Source: JAXJSP01 sp036310005
Lineage (GTDB): Bacteria > Bacillota > Clostridia > Oscillospirales > Acutalibacteraceae
Direction: 5' to 3'
Assembly (NCBI GenBank): GCA_036310005.1
Contig: JAXJSP010000051.1
Location: 1 to 27,407, forward strand
Length of the DNA stretch: 27,407 nt
A program made the position numbers and the translations under genes. A model generated the notes under the pieces. That model made no database searches. It was not told where the DNA came from and saw nothing but the letters and a program-made list of their open reading frames with translations. Positions within the stretch are counted from its first letter, which is position 1; each line of letters starts with the position of its first letter. Positions 16,784 through 24,372 of the stretch are shown in pieces.

Positions 16784-18385
16784 ATGGATAGAAAAATGTT
16801 TTGTTTTCAATGTGAGCAGACAGCGGGTTGTTCAGCTTGCACTGGTAGTGCGGGTGTATGCGGTAAGAAAGCCGACACCGCAGAGCTTCAAGATAAGTTG
16901 ACAGGTGCGCTTATCGGTCTTGCAAGAGCAACTGAAGGTAATGAAAACCTTGTGAATGAAGCGACAACCAAACTTATACTTGAAGGTCTGTTTACTACTA
17001 TTACCAATGTAAATTTCAATAACGAAACCATATCGGCGCTTATTGAAAGAATCGAAGCTGAGAAGGAACGCCTTGTGCCTAAGTGTTTCTGTTGTTCTTC
17101 TGCTTGCGGCAGAAACGACAACTACGATATGAACGAGTTGTGGAATGCCAATGAGGATATTCGTTCCCTCAAATCGCTCATTTTGTTCGGTATTCGTGGA
17201 GTGGCTGCCTATGCTTATCACGCAGAAGCTCTTGGATACAGAGATGCCGATGTGAACAAGTTCTTCTATAAGGCACTCTTTGCAATCGGTATGAAGGATT
17301 GGGGTATGGATGAACTGCTTCCAATCGTTTTGGAAGTGGGCGAAATCAACCTTAAATGTATGGCTCTGCTTGACAACGCCAATACCGAAACCTATGGCAA
17401 TCCTGTTCCTACCGAAGTTAGCTTAACGGTTGAAAAAGGTCCGTTTATTGTCATATCGGGACACGACCTTTATGATCTTAAGCAGTTGCTTGAACAGACT
17501 GAAGGTAAGGGTATCAACATTTATACTCACGGCGAAATGCTTCCTGCTCATGCCTATCCCGAACTTAAAAAGTATGCTCATCTGAAAGGTAATTACGGTA
17601 CGGCTTGGCAGAATCAGCAGAAGGAATTTGCAGACATTCCCGCACCTATTCTCTTTACTACCAACTGCTTAATGCCGCCCAAATCAAGCTATGCCGACCG
17701 TGTATTCACCACTGAGGTAGTGTCTTATCCTGAAATCGTGCATATTGGCGATAACAAAGATTTTACACCGGTTATCAAAAAGGCACTTGCTCTTGGCGGT
17801 TATCCAACCGATATGCACTTTACGGGAATTAACGGTGGTGAAAAGGTAATGACAGGCTTCGCCCACAACACCGTTTTGTCAGTAGCGGGCACCGTCATTG
17901 ATGCGGTCAAGTCAGGTGCTATCAAGCATTTCTTCCTCGTTGGTGGTTGCGACGGTGCAAAGCCGGGGCGCAACTATTACACCGAGTTTGTAAAACAAAC
18001 TCCATCCGACAGTATTGTTTTGACACTTGCCTGCGGTAAGTATCGTTTTAATGACCTTGATGCAGGAACAATCGGCGGACTGCCTCGCATTATGGATATG
18101 GGACAGTGTAACGATGCTTACAGTGCAATTAAGGTTGCGGTAGCACTTGCGGAAGCATTTGAGTGCGGTGTAAACGACCTTCCTCTTTCTATGGTGCTTT
18201 CGTGGTATGAGCAGAAGGCGGTATGTATTTTGCTGACTCTCCTTCATCTCGGCATCAAGAATATTCTCCTTGGGCCTTCGCTTCCTGCATTTGTATCACC
18301 TAATGTGTTGAATTTCCTTGTAGATAAATTTAGCATCGCACCGATTTCAACACCCGAAGAAGATTTAAAAAAGATACTTAAATAA
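16784..18385 (+). CDS. hcp: Hybrid cluster protein, class I (hydroxylamine reductase / NO reductase)
   Basis: A 533-aa cytoplasmic iron-sulfur enzyme. The family reduces hydroxylamine in vitro, and Hcp acts as a nitric oxide reductase or nitrosylation factor in enteric bacteria. The N-terminal Cys set is C7, C10, C19 and C26 in MFCFQCEQTAGCSACTGSAG. Hybrid-cluster ligands are visible as ISGHDLYDL (His), HGEMLPAHAYPEL (Glu), TTNCLMPP (Cys), GGCDGAKPGRNYYTEF (Cys), LACGKYRF (Cys) and SWYEQKAV (Glu). The start is supported by GAGGA 7 bp upstream. It is the last gene of the operon, followed by a strong hairpin. By eye its codons are more GC-ending than those of the uvr operon, which fits acquisition. 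Confidence 0.96.
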   Translation: MDRKMFCFQCEQTAGCSACTGSAGVCGKKADTAELQDKLTGALIGLARATEGNENLVNEATTKLILEGLFTTITNVNFNNETISALIERIEAEKERLVPKCFCCSSACGRNDNYDMNELWNANEDIRSLKSLILFGIRGVAAYAYHAEALGYRDADVNKFFYKALFAIGMKDWGMDELLPIVLEVGEINLKCMALLDNANTETYGNPVPTEVSLTVEKGPFIVISGHDLYDLKQLLEQTEGKGINIYTHGEMLPAHAYPELKKYAHLKGNYGTAWQNQQKEFADIPAPILFTTNCLMPPKSSYADRVFTTEVVSYPEIVHIGDNKDFTPVIKKALALGGYPTDMHFTGINGGEKVMTGFAHNTVLSVAGTVIDAVKSGAIKHFFLVGGCDGAKPGRNYYTEFVKQTPSDSIVLTLACGKYRFNDLDAGTIGGLPRIMDMGQCNDAYSAIKVAVALAEAFECGVNDLPLSMVLSWYEQKAVCILLTLLHLGIKNILLGPSLPAFVSPNVLNFLVDKFSIAPISTPEEDLKKILK

Positions 18386-18389
18386 AAAT

Positions 18390-18426
18390 ATGGCGACAGA
18401 AAGATTAGCAATCTCTCTGTCGCCAT
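18390..18426 (+). terminator. Terminator after hcp
   Basis: ATGGCGACAGA (18390-18400) pairs with TCTGTCGCCAT (18416-18426), 11 bp, followed by TTATGTTTTTTG. On the minus strand ATTTTTATTT follows, so it may also stop transcripts from the uvrB remnant. Confidence 0.8.
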
Positions 18427-18448
18427 TTATGTTTTTTGCCTAATAGAC

Positions 18449-18477
18449 AATTACACGAATTTTGGTCACAAATTTAT
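18449..18477. repeat. 29-bp direct repeat, right copy
   Basis: 27 of 29 positions match 14725-14753. Its first part (18450-18464) is also an exact 15-bp inverted match to 14841-14855. Confidence 0.75.
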
Positions 18478-18482
18478 TTGGT

Positions 18483-18515
18483 TTATGTAGTGTTATTACG
18501 TGTTATCCTGTGTTA
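18483..18515. repeat. 10-bp-phased ATAACAC repeats, right flank
   Basis: On the minus strand, TAACACAGG, ATAACACGTA and ATAACACTAC follow each other at 10-bp steps, inverted relative to the left-flank array. One more TAACACGAG lies at the uvrB junction (18561-18569). Confidence 0.5.
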
Positions 18516-18566
18516 AAAAGTTCCTAAAAACAGCGTTTTGTCACGGTTTTTGGTGCAAATCTCGTG

Positions 18567-18842
18567 TTAGGATACAAAATATTCAACAGCGTTTTCGGGG
18601 AAGAATTCACGAAACTCACTGCAAAGTTGTGCAGCAAGGGTTTTGTTGTGAGCAAGTACCAATGTCGGCTTATTTACATTCGCGATAATATTTGCCATTG
18701 TAAAGGTCTTACCGGAACCGGTTACGCCTAATAAAACTTGCTTGTTTTTTCCGTTTTTAATACCTTCGGTCAATTTTTGGATAGCCTCCGGTTGGTCACC
18801 CGTAGGCTTGTAATTTGAATGTAAAATAAACTTGTCCGCCAT
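18567..18842 (-). pseudogene. uvrB: Truncated uvrB copy (first 91 codons)
   Basis: Encodes residues 1-91 of UvrB, including Walker A GVTGSGKTFT, then ends in a TAA right after EYFVS, where homology with uvrB stops. The intact gene continues with the beta-hairpin needed for DNA binding. It starts with ATG and an AGGGGTGA ribosome site, and has a better-looking promoter than the intact gene. Compared with 14362-14636, a central 98 bp is identical, about 94 of 126 bp match on the truncated side, and about 42 of 51 on the start side. Without the UvrA-binding and helicase parts it should not work in repair. I read it as the original 5' end of uvrB cut off by the inserted cassette. Confidence 0.88.
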
Positions 18843-18892
18843 ATTTTCACCCCTTTTTAGTATAACCATTGTGATAGTTTTGTTAAAAGTTT

Positions 18893-18921
18893 ATTATAAC
18901 ATAATTTTTATAATAAGTAAA
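18893..18921 (-). promoter_or_regulatory. Probable original uvrB promoter
   Basis: Minus strand: TTTACT (18921-18916), a 17-bp spacer and TATAAT (18898-18893), about 50 bp before the ATG of the truncated copy. Reads into the 91-codon remnant only. Confidence 0.55.
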
Positions 18922-18972
18922 CATCTAACATATCAGTATAAATTACAATATAATAAATTAAAATTGCGTCTA

Positions 18973-19007
18973 AAAACCGCTGTTATCAGTTTGATAACAG
19001 CGGTTTT
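18973..19007. terminator. Terminator of the uronate operon
   Basis: A 16-bp perfect stem (18973-18988 with 18992-19007), loop GTT, followed by TTTTTA-type tracts on both strands. It lies about 54 bp past the kdgK stop on the minus strand. Confidence 0.85.
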
Positions 19008-19060
19008 AATAATTTTTATATAATTATATACTCAGACACAAAAGACACAATAATTTAAGT

Positions 19061-20083
19061 TTATCTTTGTACTCTGCCTGATCCGTCTCCTCCGGCAAGT
19101 TTTTCAACTTCTGCAACAGATACACGGTTGTAATCGCCCTCTACAGAGTGCTTAAGTGCTGATGCTGCTACTGCAAATTCGATAGCATCCTTAGAAGATT
19201 TACCTGAAAGCAGAGCATAAATCAATCCGCCGCCGAAACTGTCGCCGCCGCCTACACGGTCAACGATATGTAAGTGGTATTCTTTTGAAAAATAATAATC
19301 TTCTCCGTCATAAAGCATACCTGCCCAGTCATTGTCGCTGGCAGAAATAGAAGAACGGAGTGTTATGGCTACCTTTTCAAAGTCAAACTTATCGGCAAGT
19401 TGTTTTGCAACCGATTTGTATCCTTCTTTGTCCAATTTACCTCCGTAAATATCGGTATTTTCAGCCTCAATGCCGAAAACATCCTTAGCATCTTCCTCAT
19501 TCGAGATACATACATCAACATATTGGCAAAGTTCTGTCATAGCAGTTCTTGCCTGGTCTCTTGTCCAGAGTTTTCCTCTGTAATTTAAGTCGCAAGAAAT
19601 CTTAACGCCTTTTTCTTTTGCTTTTTTGCAAGCAACTTTGCAGATTTCAACAAGGTTTTCGCCGAGAGCCGGAGTGATTCCTGTAAAGTGGAACCAATCA
19701 GCACCCTCAAAGATACTGTCCCAATCAAAATCGTTTACATCTGCTTGCTGAATTGATGAATATTTGCGGTCATAAATACAAACAGAGCCTCTTTGTGACG
19801 CACCTTTTTCGAGGTAATAAATACCTACCCTTTCTCCGCCGCGTACAATTTTGCTTGTATCTACTCCGAAATAGCGCAGACTGTCAACTGCCGCCTGACC
19901 TATTGCGTGTTTTGGCAGTTTTGTTACATAAACACTGTCAAGACCGTAATTAGCAAGTGAAACTGCAACATTTGCTTCACCGCCGCCGAATGTTGCCTGC
20001 ATCTGGTCGTTTTGAAAAAATCTGTAATATCCGTTGGGGGCGAGTCTGAGCATCAATTCGCCGAAAGTTACTACCTTAGCCAT
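19061..20083 (-). CDS. kdgK: 2-keto-3-deoxygluconate kinase
   Basis: Phosphorylates KDG to KDPG with ATP. The 340-aa protein belongs to the PfkB/ribokinase family: a substrate-binding glycine stretch ATFGGGEANVAVSLANYG near residue 33, and the C-terminal signature DRVGGGDSFGGGL with the catalytic Asp near residue 290. The choice of KDG over other sugars rests on LAPNGYYRFFQNDQ-type sequence and on the neighbouring eda, uxuA and uxuB. I start it at 20083, where GGAGGG lies 8 bp upstream; the eight extra upstream residues overlap that site. It overlaps the end of eda by 8 bp, so translation is likely coupled. Last gene of the operon. Confidence 0.92.
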   Translation of the reverse strand: MAKVVTFGELMLRLAPNGYYRFFQNDQMQATFGGGEANVAVSLANYGLDSVYVTKLPKHAIGQAAVDSLRYFGVDTSKIVRGGERVGIYYLEKGASQRGSVCIYDRKYSSIQQADVNDFDWDSIFEGADWFHFTGITPALGENLVEICKVACKKAKEKGVKISCDLNYRGKLWTRDQARTAMTELCQYVDVCISNEEDAKDVFGIEAENTDIYGGKLDKEGYKSVAKQLADKFDFEKVAITLRSSISASDNDWAGMLYDGEDYYFSKEYHLHIVDRVGGGDSFGGGLIYALLSGKSSKDAIEFAVAASALKHSVEGDYNRVSVAEVEKLAGGDGSGRVQR

Positions 20084-20639
20084 TTTGTTTTCCCTCCATC
20101 TTTTCAAGTGATTCTTTTACAAAGAAACTGCCGCCGATTGCCGCAATTTTATCAAAGGCCAAAAACTCATCAATATTACCGCGGTCGACTCCACCTGTCG
20201 GGATAAACTTAACCTGTGGGAACGGAGCAGAAAGTGCTTTTAAAGCCTTTAAGCCGCCATAGACATTTGCCGGGAAAAATTTAACGGTAGTAATGCCCAA
20301 TTCAAGCGCTTGCATAATCTCGGTAGGAGTAACACAACCGGGATAATAAGGCACGTTATTCTTTTTGCACACTTTCGCTACATCAACGGATAATCCGGGG
20401 GACACAATAAACTGCGCTCCTGCTTTTAAAGCATCCTTACATTGTTCGGCATTAATAACAGTTCCGGCACCGATTGACATGTCGGGGTAATTCTTGCAAG
20501 CATATTCAATTGCTTCTTTTGCGCAAGCGGTTCTGAATGTTATTTCTGCACAGTTGATGTCGTTTGCTTTAAGTGCGGAAAGTATCTTATCAGTTTCAGA
20601 CAATTCTTTGATAACCACTACGGGTATGTATTTTTCCAT
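20076..20639 (-). CDS. eda: KDPG (2-keto-3-deoxy-6-phosphogluconate) aldolase
   Basis: Splits KDPG into pyruvate and glyceraldehyde-3-phosphate; class I aldolase, TIM barrel. Seen are the catalytic Glu in CAEITFRT, the phosphate/carboxylate region SIGAGTV, the Schiff-base Lys in TTVKFFPA, and IPTGGV. At 187 aa it is some 20 residues shorter than usual: after GGSFFVKESL the last codons (MEGKQNG) are formed by the kdgK ribosome site and start region. The final helix is thus missing or replaced. The start at 20639 follows AAAGGAG by 8 bp. Confidence 0.92.
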   Translation of the reverse strand: MEKYIPVVVIKELSETDKILSALKANDINCAEITFRTACAKEAIEYACKNYPDMSIGAGTVINAEQCKDALKAGAQFIVSPGLSVDVAKVCKKNNVPYYPGCVTPTEIMQALELGITTVKFFPANVYGGLKALKALSAPFPQVKFIPTGGVDRGNIDEFLAFDKIAAIGGSFFVKESLEKMEGKQNG

Positions 20640-20656
20640 TATATTTGCTCCTTTAA

Positions 20657-21496
20657 TTAACATACATTAACTGTTTTACCCGACGGAACACATACAGATT
20701 TATCCCCGAATTTAACCCATACATCTGTTGCTGTCGGGTTGTAAACCTTATCTCCGCAAACCGAATAGACAAGGCTCCTGTAAGCAGTTATGTAATCATA
20801 AATTTCTATATTAGTAGCATACCACACATTGTCATTATTTGCAACCTTTTCAAAAAATTCTTTGATTACATTCCAGTTACTATCTTTGCGGAATTCATAG
20901 GTATGTCCCCACAGATAAAACAGCCAACCATCACGGTTTGCGACATCTTCATTTATGAATTTGTCGGCAAGATTCATAAGTTCGCTATCGCAGTGATGAC
21001 AGGTAGGATCTAATCTGAGCCAATCTTCAGGGAGTTTGAAAGAGCGATGAGATCGAGTTGTTCTCGCATATACTATACCTGATTGTTTTAATATATCGAC
21101 AACATCATCATTGAAAGCACCGTAAGGGTAAGCATGTCCGCGAATGATTTTGCCGAAAGTTTCTTCAAGTTCTTCCCTGTCTTTTATTATATCACGGACA
21201 CATTCTGCGGTTGATATATGATGATATACCGGATGCTTATATCCGTGCGTTGCAACCTCACACAAAGGGTTATCATAAAGTTTACGGGCTGTTTGTTTAG
21301 AAAGGCGAAAGTGAATCTGACCTTCTTCTCTGACGGTGCCCTCAGGAGAAAATAATCCTGCATTCACATTAAAGGTGCATTTGATATTATATTTCTCCAT
21401 AAGTTTGATTAATTCTATGTCTGTATCGACACAGTCATCATAACTTAAAGTAAGTGCTTTTTCTTTTCCGTCAGGAAACAATAAATATGCGTTCAT
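20657..21496 (-). CDS. Polysaccharide deacetylase family protein (NodB-like, CE4)
   Basis: A 279-aa protein with the three NodB motifs: LTLSYDDCVDTD (metal-binding Asp pair), ATHGYKHP (H-x3-H) and RGHAYPYGAFND. The family removes N- or O-acetyl groups from sugars using a divalent metal. No signal peptide or membrane anchor is seen, so it is probably cytoplasmic and acts on small imported sugars rather than the cell wall. The start has CGGAGA upstream. It sits inside the uronate operon, between eda and the oxidoreductase, which suggests removal of acetyl groups from a pectin- or glycan-derived substrate; the substrate is not evident. Confidence 0.85.
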   Translation of the reverse strand: MNAYLLFPDGKEKALTLSYDDCVDTDIELIKLMEKYNIKCTFNVNAGLFSPEGTVREEGQIHFRLSKQTARKLYDNPLCEVATHGYKHPVYHHISTAECVRDIIKDREELEETFGKIIRGHAYPYGAFNDDVVDILKQSGIVYARTTRSHRSFKLPEDWLRLDPTCHHCDSELMNLADKFINEDVANRDGWLFYLWGHTYEFRKDSNWNVIKEFFEKVANNDNVWYATNIEIYDYITAYRSLVYSVCGDKVYNPTATDVWVKFGDKSVCVPSGKTVNVC

Positions 21497-21535
21497 AATG
21501 ATTCTCCGTTATTAATCTGTGAATTTTTAATTAGT

Positions 21536-22713
21536 TTACCATCTTGTCTGCCATTTCGGAAGATAGGAAGTATTTCCGATTTTATCCGATTCGGCATCAT
21601 GTAACTTCGAGGTCTTTATTTTCTCTGCAAGCAAAGAGTCATACAGTTTATCATCAAATGGCAAAGTGATTTCTTTATTGCCTTGCCACTCAGAAAGATA
21701 GGCAGCATTAGACAGGGTAAGTTCGTCTATACCGTCAGTTCCCGGAGATATTAGTTCCTCTCCGAAAAGTACTGCATTAGTAAAGTTTTGCAAAATGCCC
21801 TTATGCGCTGACTCGTGTTTATCCTGTTTGATTTCCTCATAGTCATATTCGTCAAAGTTTTTGTTATCATCAGCGATAATTTCACTTATTGATTCTTTGA
21901 GTTTATACCATTATACCATTTCAAAACACCGTTTTCAAGGACAATTTTACCTAAATCTCCTGATATTTCAAGTCGGTTTGTTCCCGGGTATTCGCCGGTA
22001 GACGTCATAAATACACCTGTAGCGCCATTTTTGTAGCGGGCAAATATTGTAGCATCGTCCTCGACCTCGATATTATGGTATTTTGCTGTATCGCAAAAGC
22101 CGGTTATACTTTCGGGCATACCGCAAATCCATTGCCATAAGTCAAGATTGTGGGGTGCCTGATTTAAAAGCACTCCTCCGCCCTCACCTATCCATGTAGC
22201 ACGCCAACTGTCTGAATTATAATAACTCTGGTCACGAAACCAGTTAGTAACTATCCAGACAACTCTTTTAAGTTCGCCCAACTTTCCGCTTTTTACTATT
22301 TCGCGGGCTTTAATAAACAAAGGATTGGTGCGCTGATTGAGCATAATAGAGAATACTTTGCCCGATTTTTTTGCCGCTTCATTAAGTTTTTTCACCCTTG
22401 AAACCGAAATGTCCGCAGGCTTTTCAAGCATTACATTAAGCCCTTTATCAAAAGCCTTGACAGCAATTTCGGCATGCAGAGGATGAGGCACCGCTATAAT
22501 AACGCTGTCGCAGATTTTATCATTAAACAACTGTTCATAGTCAGTATAGCATTTAATATCAGGGTGTTTTTCTGAAAATGCATCGAGTTTTTTCTCGGAT
22601 ATGTCACAAACCGCAGTAAGAGTCATACCGTTAATTTGGTTTTCAGCAATACATGCGGCATGGACCGAACCCATGTTTCCGATACCGATTACCGCTACTT
22701 TAATAGTATTCAT
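21536..22713 (-). pseudogene. Gfo/Idh/MocA-family oxidoreductase, frameshifted
   Basis: NAD(P)-dependent sugar oxidoreductase in two frames. The first part (22713-21886, 275 aa) has the Rossmann start VAVIGIGNMGSVHAA, the EKP motif (NVMLEKPADIS) and the C-terminal-domain segment GEGGGVLLNQAPHNLDLWQW, then a premature stop. At 21902-21904 one base seems missing from a T-run (A-run in the gene). Reading on in the next frame gives LKESISEIIADDNKN, then the family's usual C-terminus (LQNFTNAVLFGEELISPG, ANAAYLSEW-type helix, end near 21536). Repaired length would be about 392 aa, normal for the family. The rest is intact, so this is a recent mutation or a sequence error. GGGGGGAGA precedes the ATG. 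Confidence 0.85.
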
Positions 22714-22745
22714 TATTATCTCCCCCCAGAATATATCTGTAATAA

Positions 22746-23513
22746 TTATTCTAAACCGAAAGAATGCAGATAGTCATAGCTGCGCTTTAAGCAATCAAAG
22801 GGATCTTCGCCGTTACAGTTATCCTGTTCGACAATCAGATACTTTGTTCCTGATGACTCTGCTTTTTCAATAATGCGGTCAAAGTTAAGATTTCCCTCTC
22901 CAACAGGAACCATAATGGGATTATATCTTTTACCGCTATGAGCATAATCTTTCAAGTGAATACAGGGTACTCTGCCTGAGAGTTTTTCTATCCATTGTGC
23001 CGGATCGCCGCCACCGACTTGTACCCAGAAAGTATCAATGGTAAATCCCATTTCGTCGGCAGAAAAATCCTCTGCAAGTTTTTCTATTATAAGTTTTCCG
23101 CCTATTTTTTGAAATTCACCGTCGTGATTATGATACATAAAATACTTTCCGTTTTCTTTTAAGCCCTTTACAACGGGTTTATATGCGCGAACAAACTCAT
23201 CATAATGCTCTGCACCGTCTTCATCTACAAAACCGTACCAGCCGAGTCCTACATATTTACAATCAAAAATGTCATGATTTTTCGCAACTTTCACGATGTC
23301 GCTTTGAAGTTTATCCCCTGAAATGTGCGTGAGTGCGCATTTAAGTCCGTTCTTTTTAAGTTCCTCATTAAGCCATTCGGGTTCATAATCGCAAGTACCT
23401 GATACTTGCACGCTTTTATAACCGATGTCTGCTACCTTTTTAAGGGTTTGTGCAAAGGAGTCTAAGTCCTTGCAAAATTCATAAGTTGTAAATAATTGAG
23501 CACTGATTTCCAT
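22746..23513 (-). CDS. Sugar phosphate isomerase/epimerase-like TIM barrel protein
   Basis: A 255-aa xylose-isomerase-like TIM barrel (AP endonuclease 2 fold). Metal-ligand candidates are the Glu in PEWLNEEL, MYHNHDGEF (His-x-His), DTFWVQVGGGDP (Asp), CIHLKDY (His-x-x-Asp) and LIVEQDNC (Glu). The set is complete, so it should bind a divalent metal and isomerise, epimerise or cleave a keto sugar. AGGAGG is 10 bp before the ATG. It lies directly downstream of a second, different family member and upstream of a Gfo/Idh/MocA gene, a pairing known from inositol and 3-keto-sugar pathways. Exact substrate unknown. Confidence 0.85.
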   Translation of the reverse strand: MEISAQLFTTYEFCKDLDSFAQTLKKVADIGYKSVQVSGTCDYEPEWLNEELKKNGLKCALTHISGDKLQSDIVKVAKNHDIFDCKYVGLGWYGFVDEDGAEHYDEFVRAYKPVVKGLKENGKYFMYHNHDGEFQKIGGKLIIEKLAEDFSADEMGFTIDTFWVQVGGGDPAQWIEKLSGRVPCIHLKDYAHSGKRYNPIMVPVGEGNLNFDRIIEKAESSGTKYLIVEQDNCNGEDPFDCLKRSYDYLHSFGLE

Positions 23514-23527
23514 AATGTATTTTCCTC

Positions 23528-24370
23528 CTAAAATAAATTCTTAAATGAATTACATGCTGTATCAAAAGCAGTATTACTGTCGGCATATTTATTTTCTGTA
23601 ATTTCACTTTTTTCGCCCTTGCGCTCGAGGTTTGACAAACCGTCAAACACGGTAAGATGCGGTTCCATTGTAAAGTCTTTTCCGCCAAGCGAAATAAACT
23701 TTTCGGCTATCTGTTTAATATTTCCGTCACCGCATCCCGCCGGTACGATTTCGCCCTCTGACTTTGCATCCTTAATATGCATATAGTAAATATAATCTTT
23801 GAGCATATCCCAAGCATTTAAAGTATTGACACCGCATTGAACGAAGTTAGCAGGGTCAAATATACCTTTAAGAGTCGGTAATGCCTTATAAATTTCAAGA
23901 CATCTTTCAGGTGTATCGCCATATATTCCTTTTTCATTTTCGTGGCAAAGAGTCACATCAAATTGCTGCGATAAATCACACATAACACCCAAACGCTCAA
24001 TAACTTCATTTTTATAATCTGAAAAGTTTTTTTCATTGGGTATATAAAAAGAGAATATGCGCATATTTTTGCTTTCAAGAATATTTGCTATTTCCAATGT
24101 GTGCTTAAGTTTTTCAATATGAGCCTTAAAATCATCACTTTCAATTTCTATCTTGCCGATAGGCGAACCGACTGACCAGGTGATAAGACCATTTTTATTG
24201 AGTTTATCTTTTACTTCTTTTGCTTTCTCAACGGTTATTTCGGAAACATTTACACCGTCAACATTTCGAATTTCAAGTCCGTTTAAACCGTTTCTTTTAA
24301 GCGCTATTATTTGCTCGTCAATATCGGGGCTTGCTTCATCGGCAAATGCATAAATATTAATATCTTTCAT
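23528..24370 (-). CDS. Second sugar phosphate isomerase/epimerase-like TIM barrel protein
   Basis: A 280-aa protein of the same fold as its downstream neighbour but clearly different in sequence. Likely metal ligands are VTLCHENEKG (His/Glu), IFDPANFVQCG (Asp), MHIKDAK (His-x-x-Asp) and FTMEPHL (Glu). It starts 2 bp after the UxuB stop; the GGGGGT ribosome site lies inside the last codons of uxuB, so the two are translationally coupled. It might convert a uronate-derived ketose or act with the oxidoreductase on a modified sugar; the sequence alone does not decide. Confidence 0.85.
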   Translation of the reverse strand: MKDINIYAFADEASPDIDEQIIALKRNGLNGLEIRNVDGVNVSEITVEKAKEVKDKLNKNGLITWSVGSPIGKIEIESDDFKAHIEKLKHTLEIANILESKNMRIFSFYIPNEKNFSDYKNEVIERLGVMCDLSQQFDVTLCHENEKGIYGDTPERCLEIYKALPTLKGIFDPANFVQCGVNTLNAWDMLKDYIYYMHIKDAKSEGEIVPAGCGDGNIKQIAEKFISLGGKDFTMEPHLTVFDGLSNLERKGEKSEITENKYADSNTAFDTACNSFKNLF

Positions 24371-24372
24371 TT

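Noticed and set aside
18567..18842. Independent small P-loop protein of 91 residues
   Set aside because: It is plainly the 5' end of uvrB, stops where homology breaks off and lacks every other UvrB domain; it may be translated but I see no reason for a function.
21536..21793. Separate 85-aa protein gene
   Set aside because: It is the C-terminal part of the frameshifted Gfo/Idh/MocA gene; the same frame continues upstream to the shift point without a proper start.
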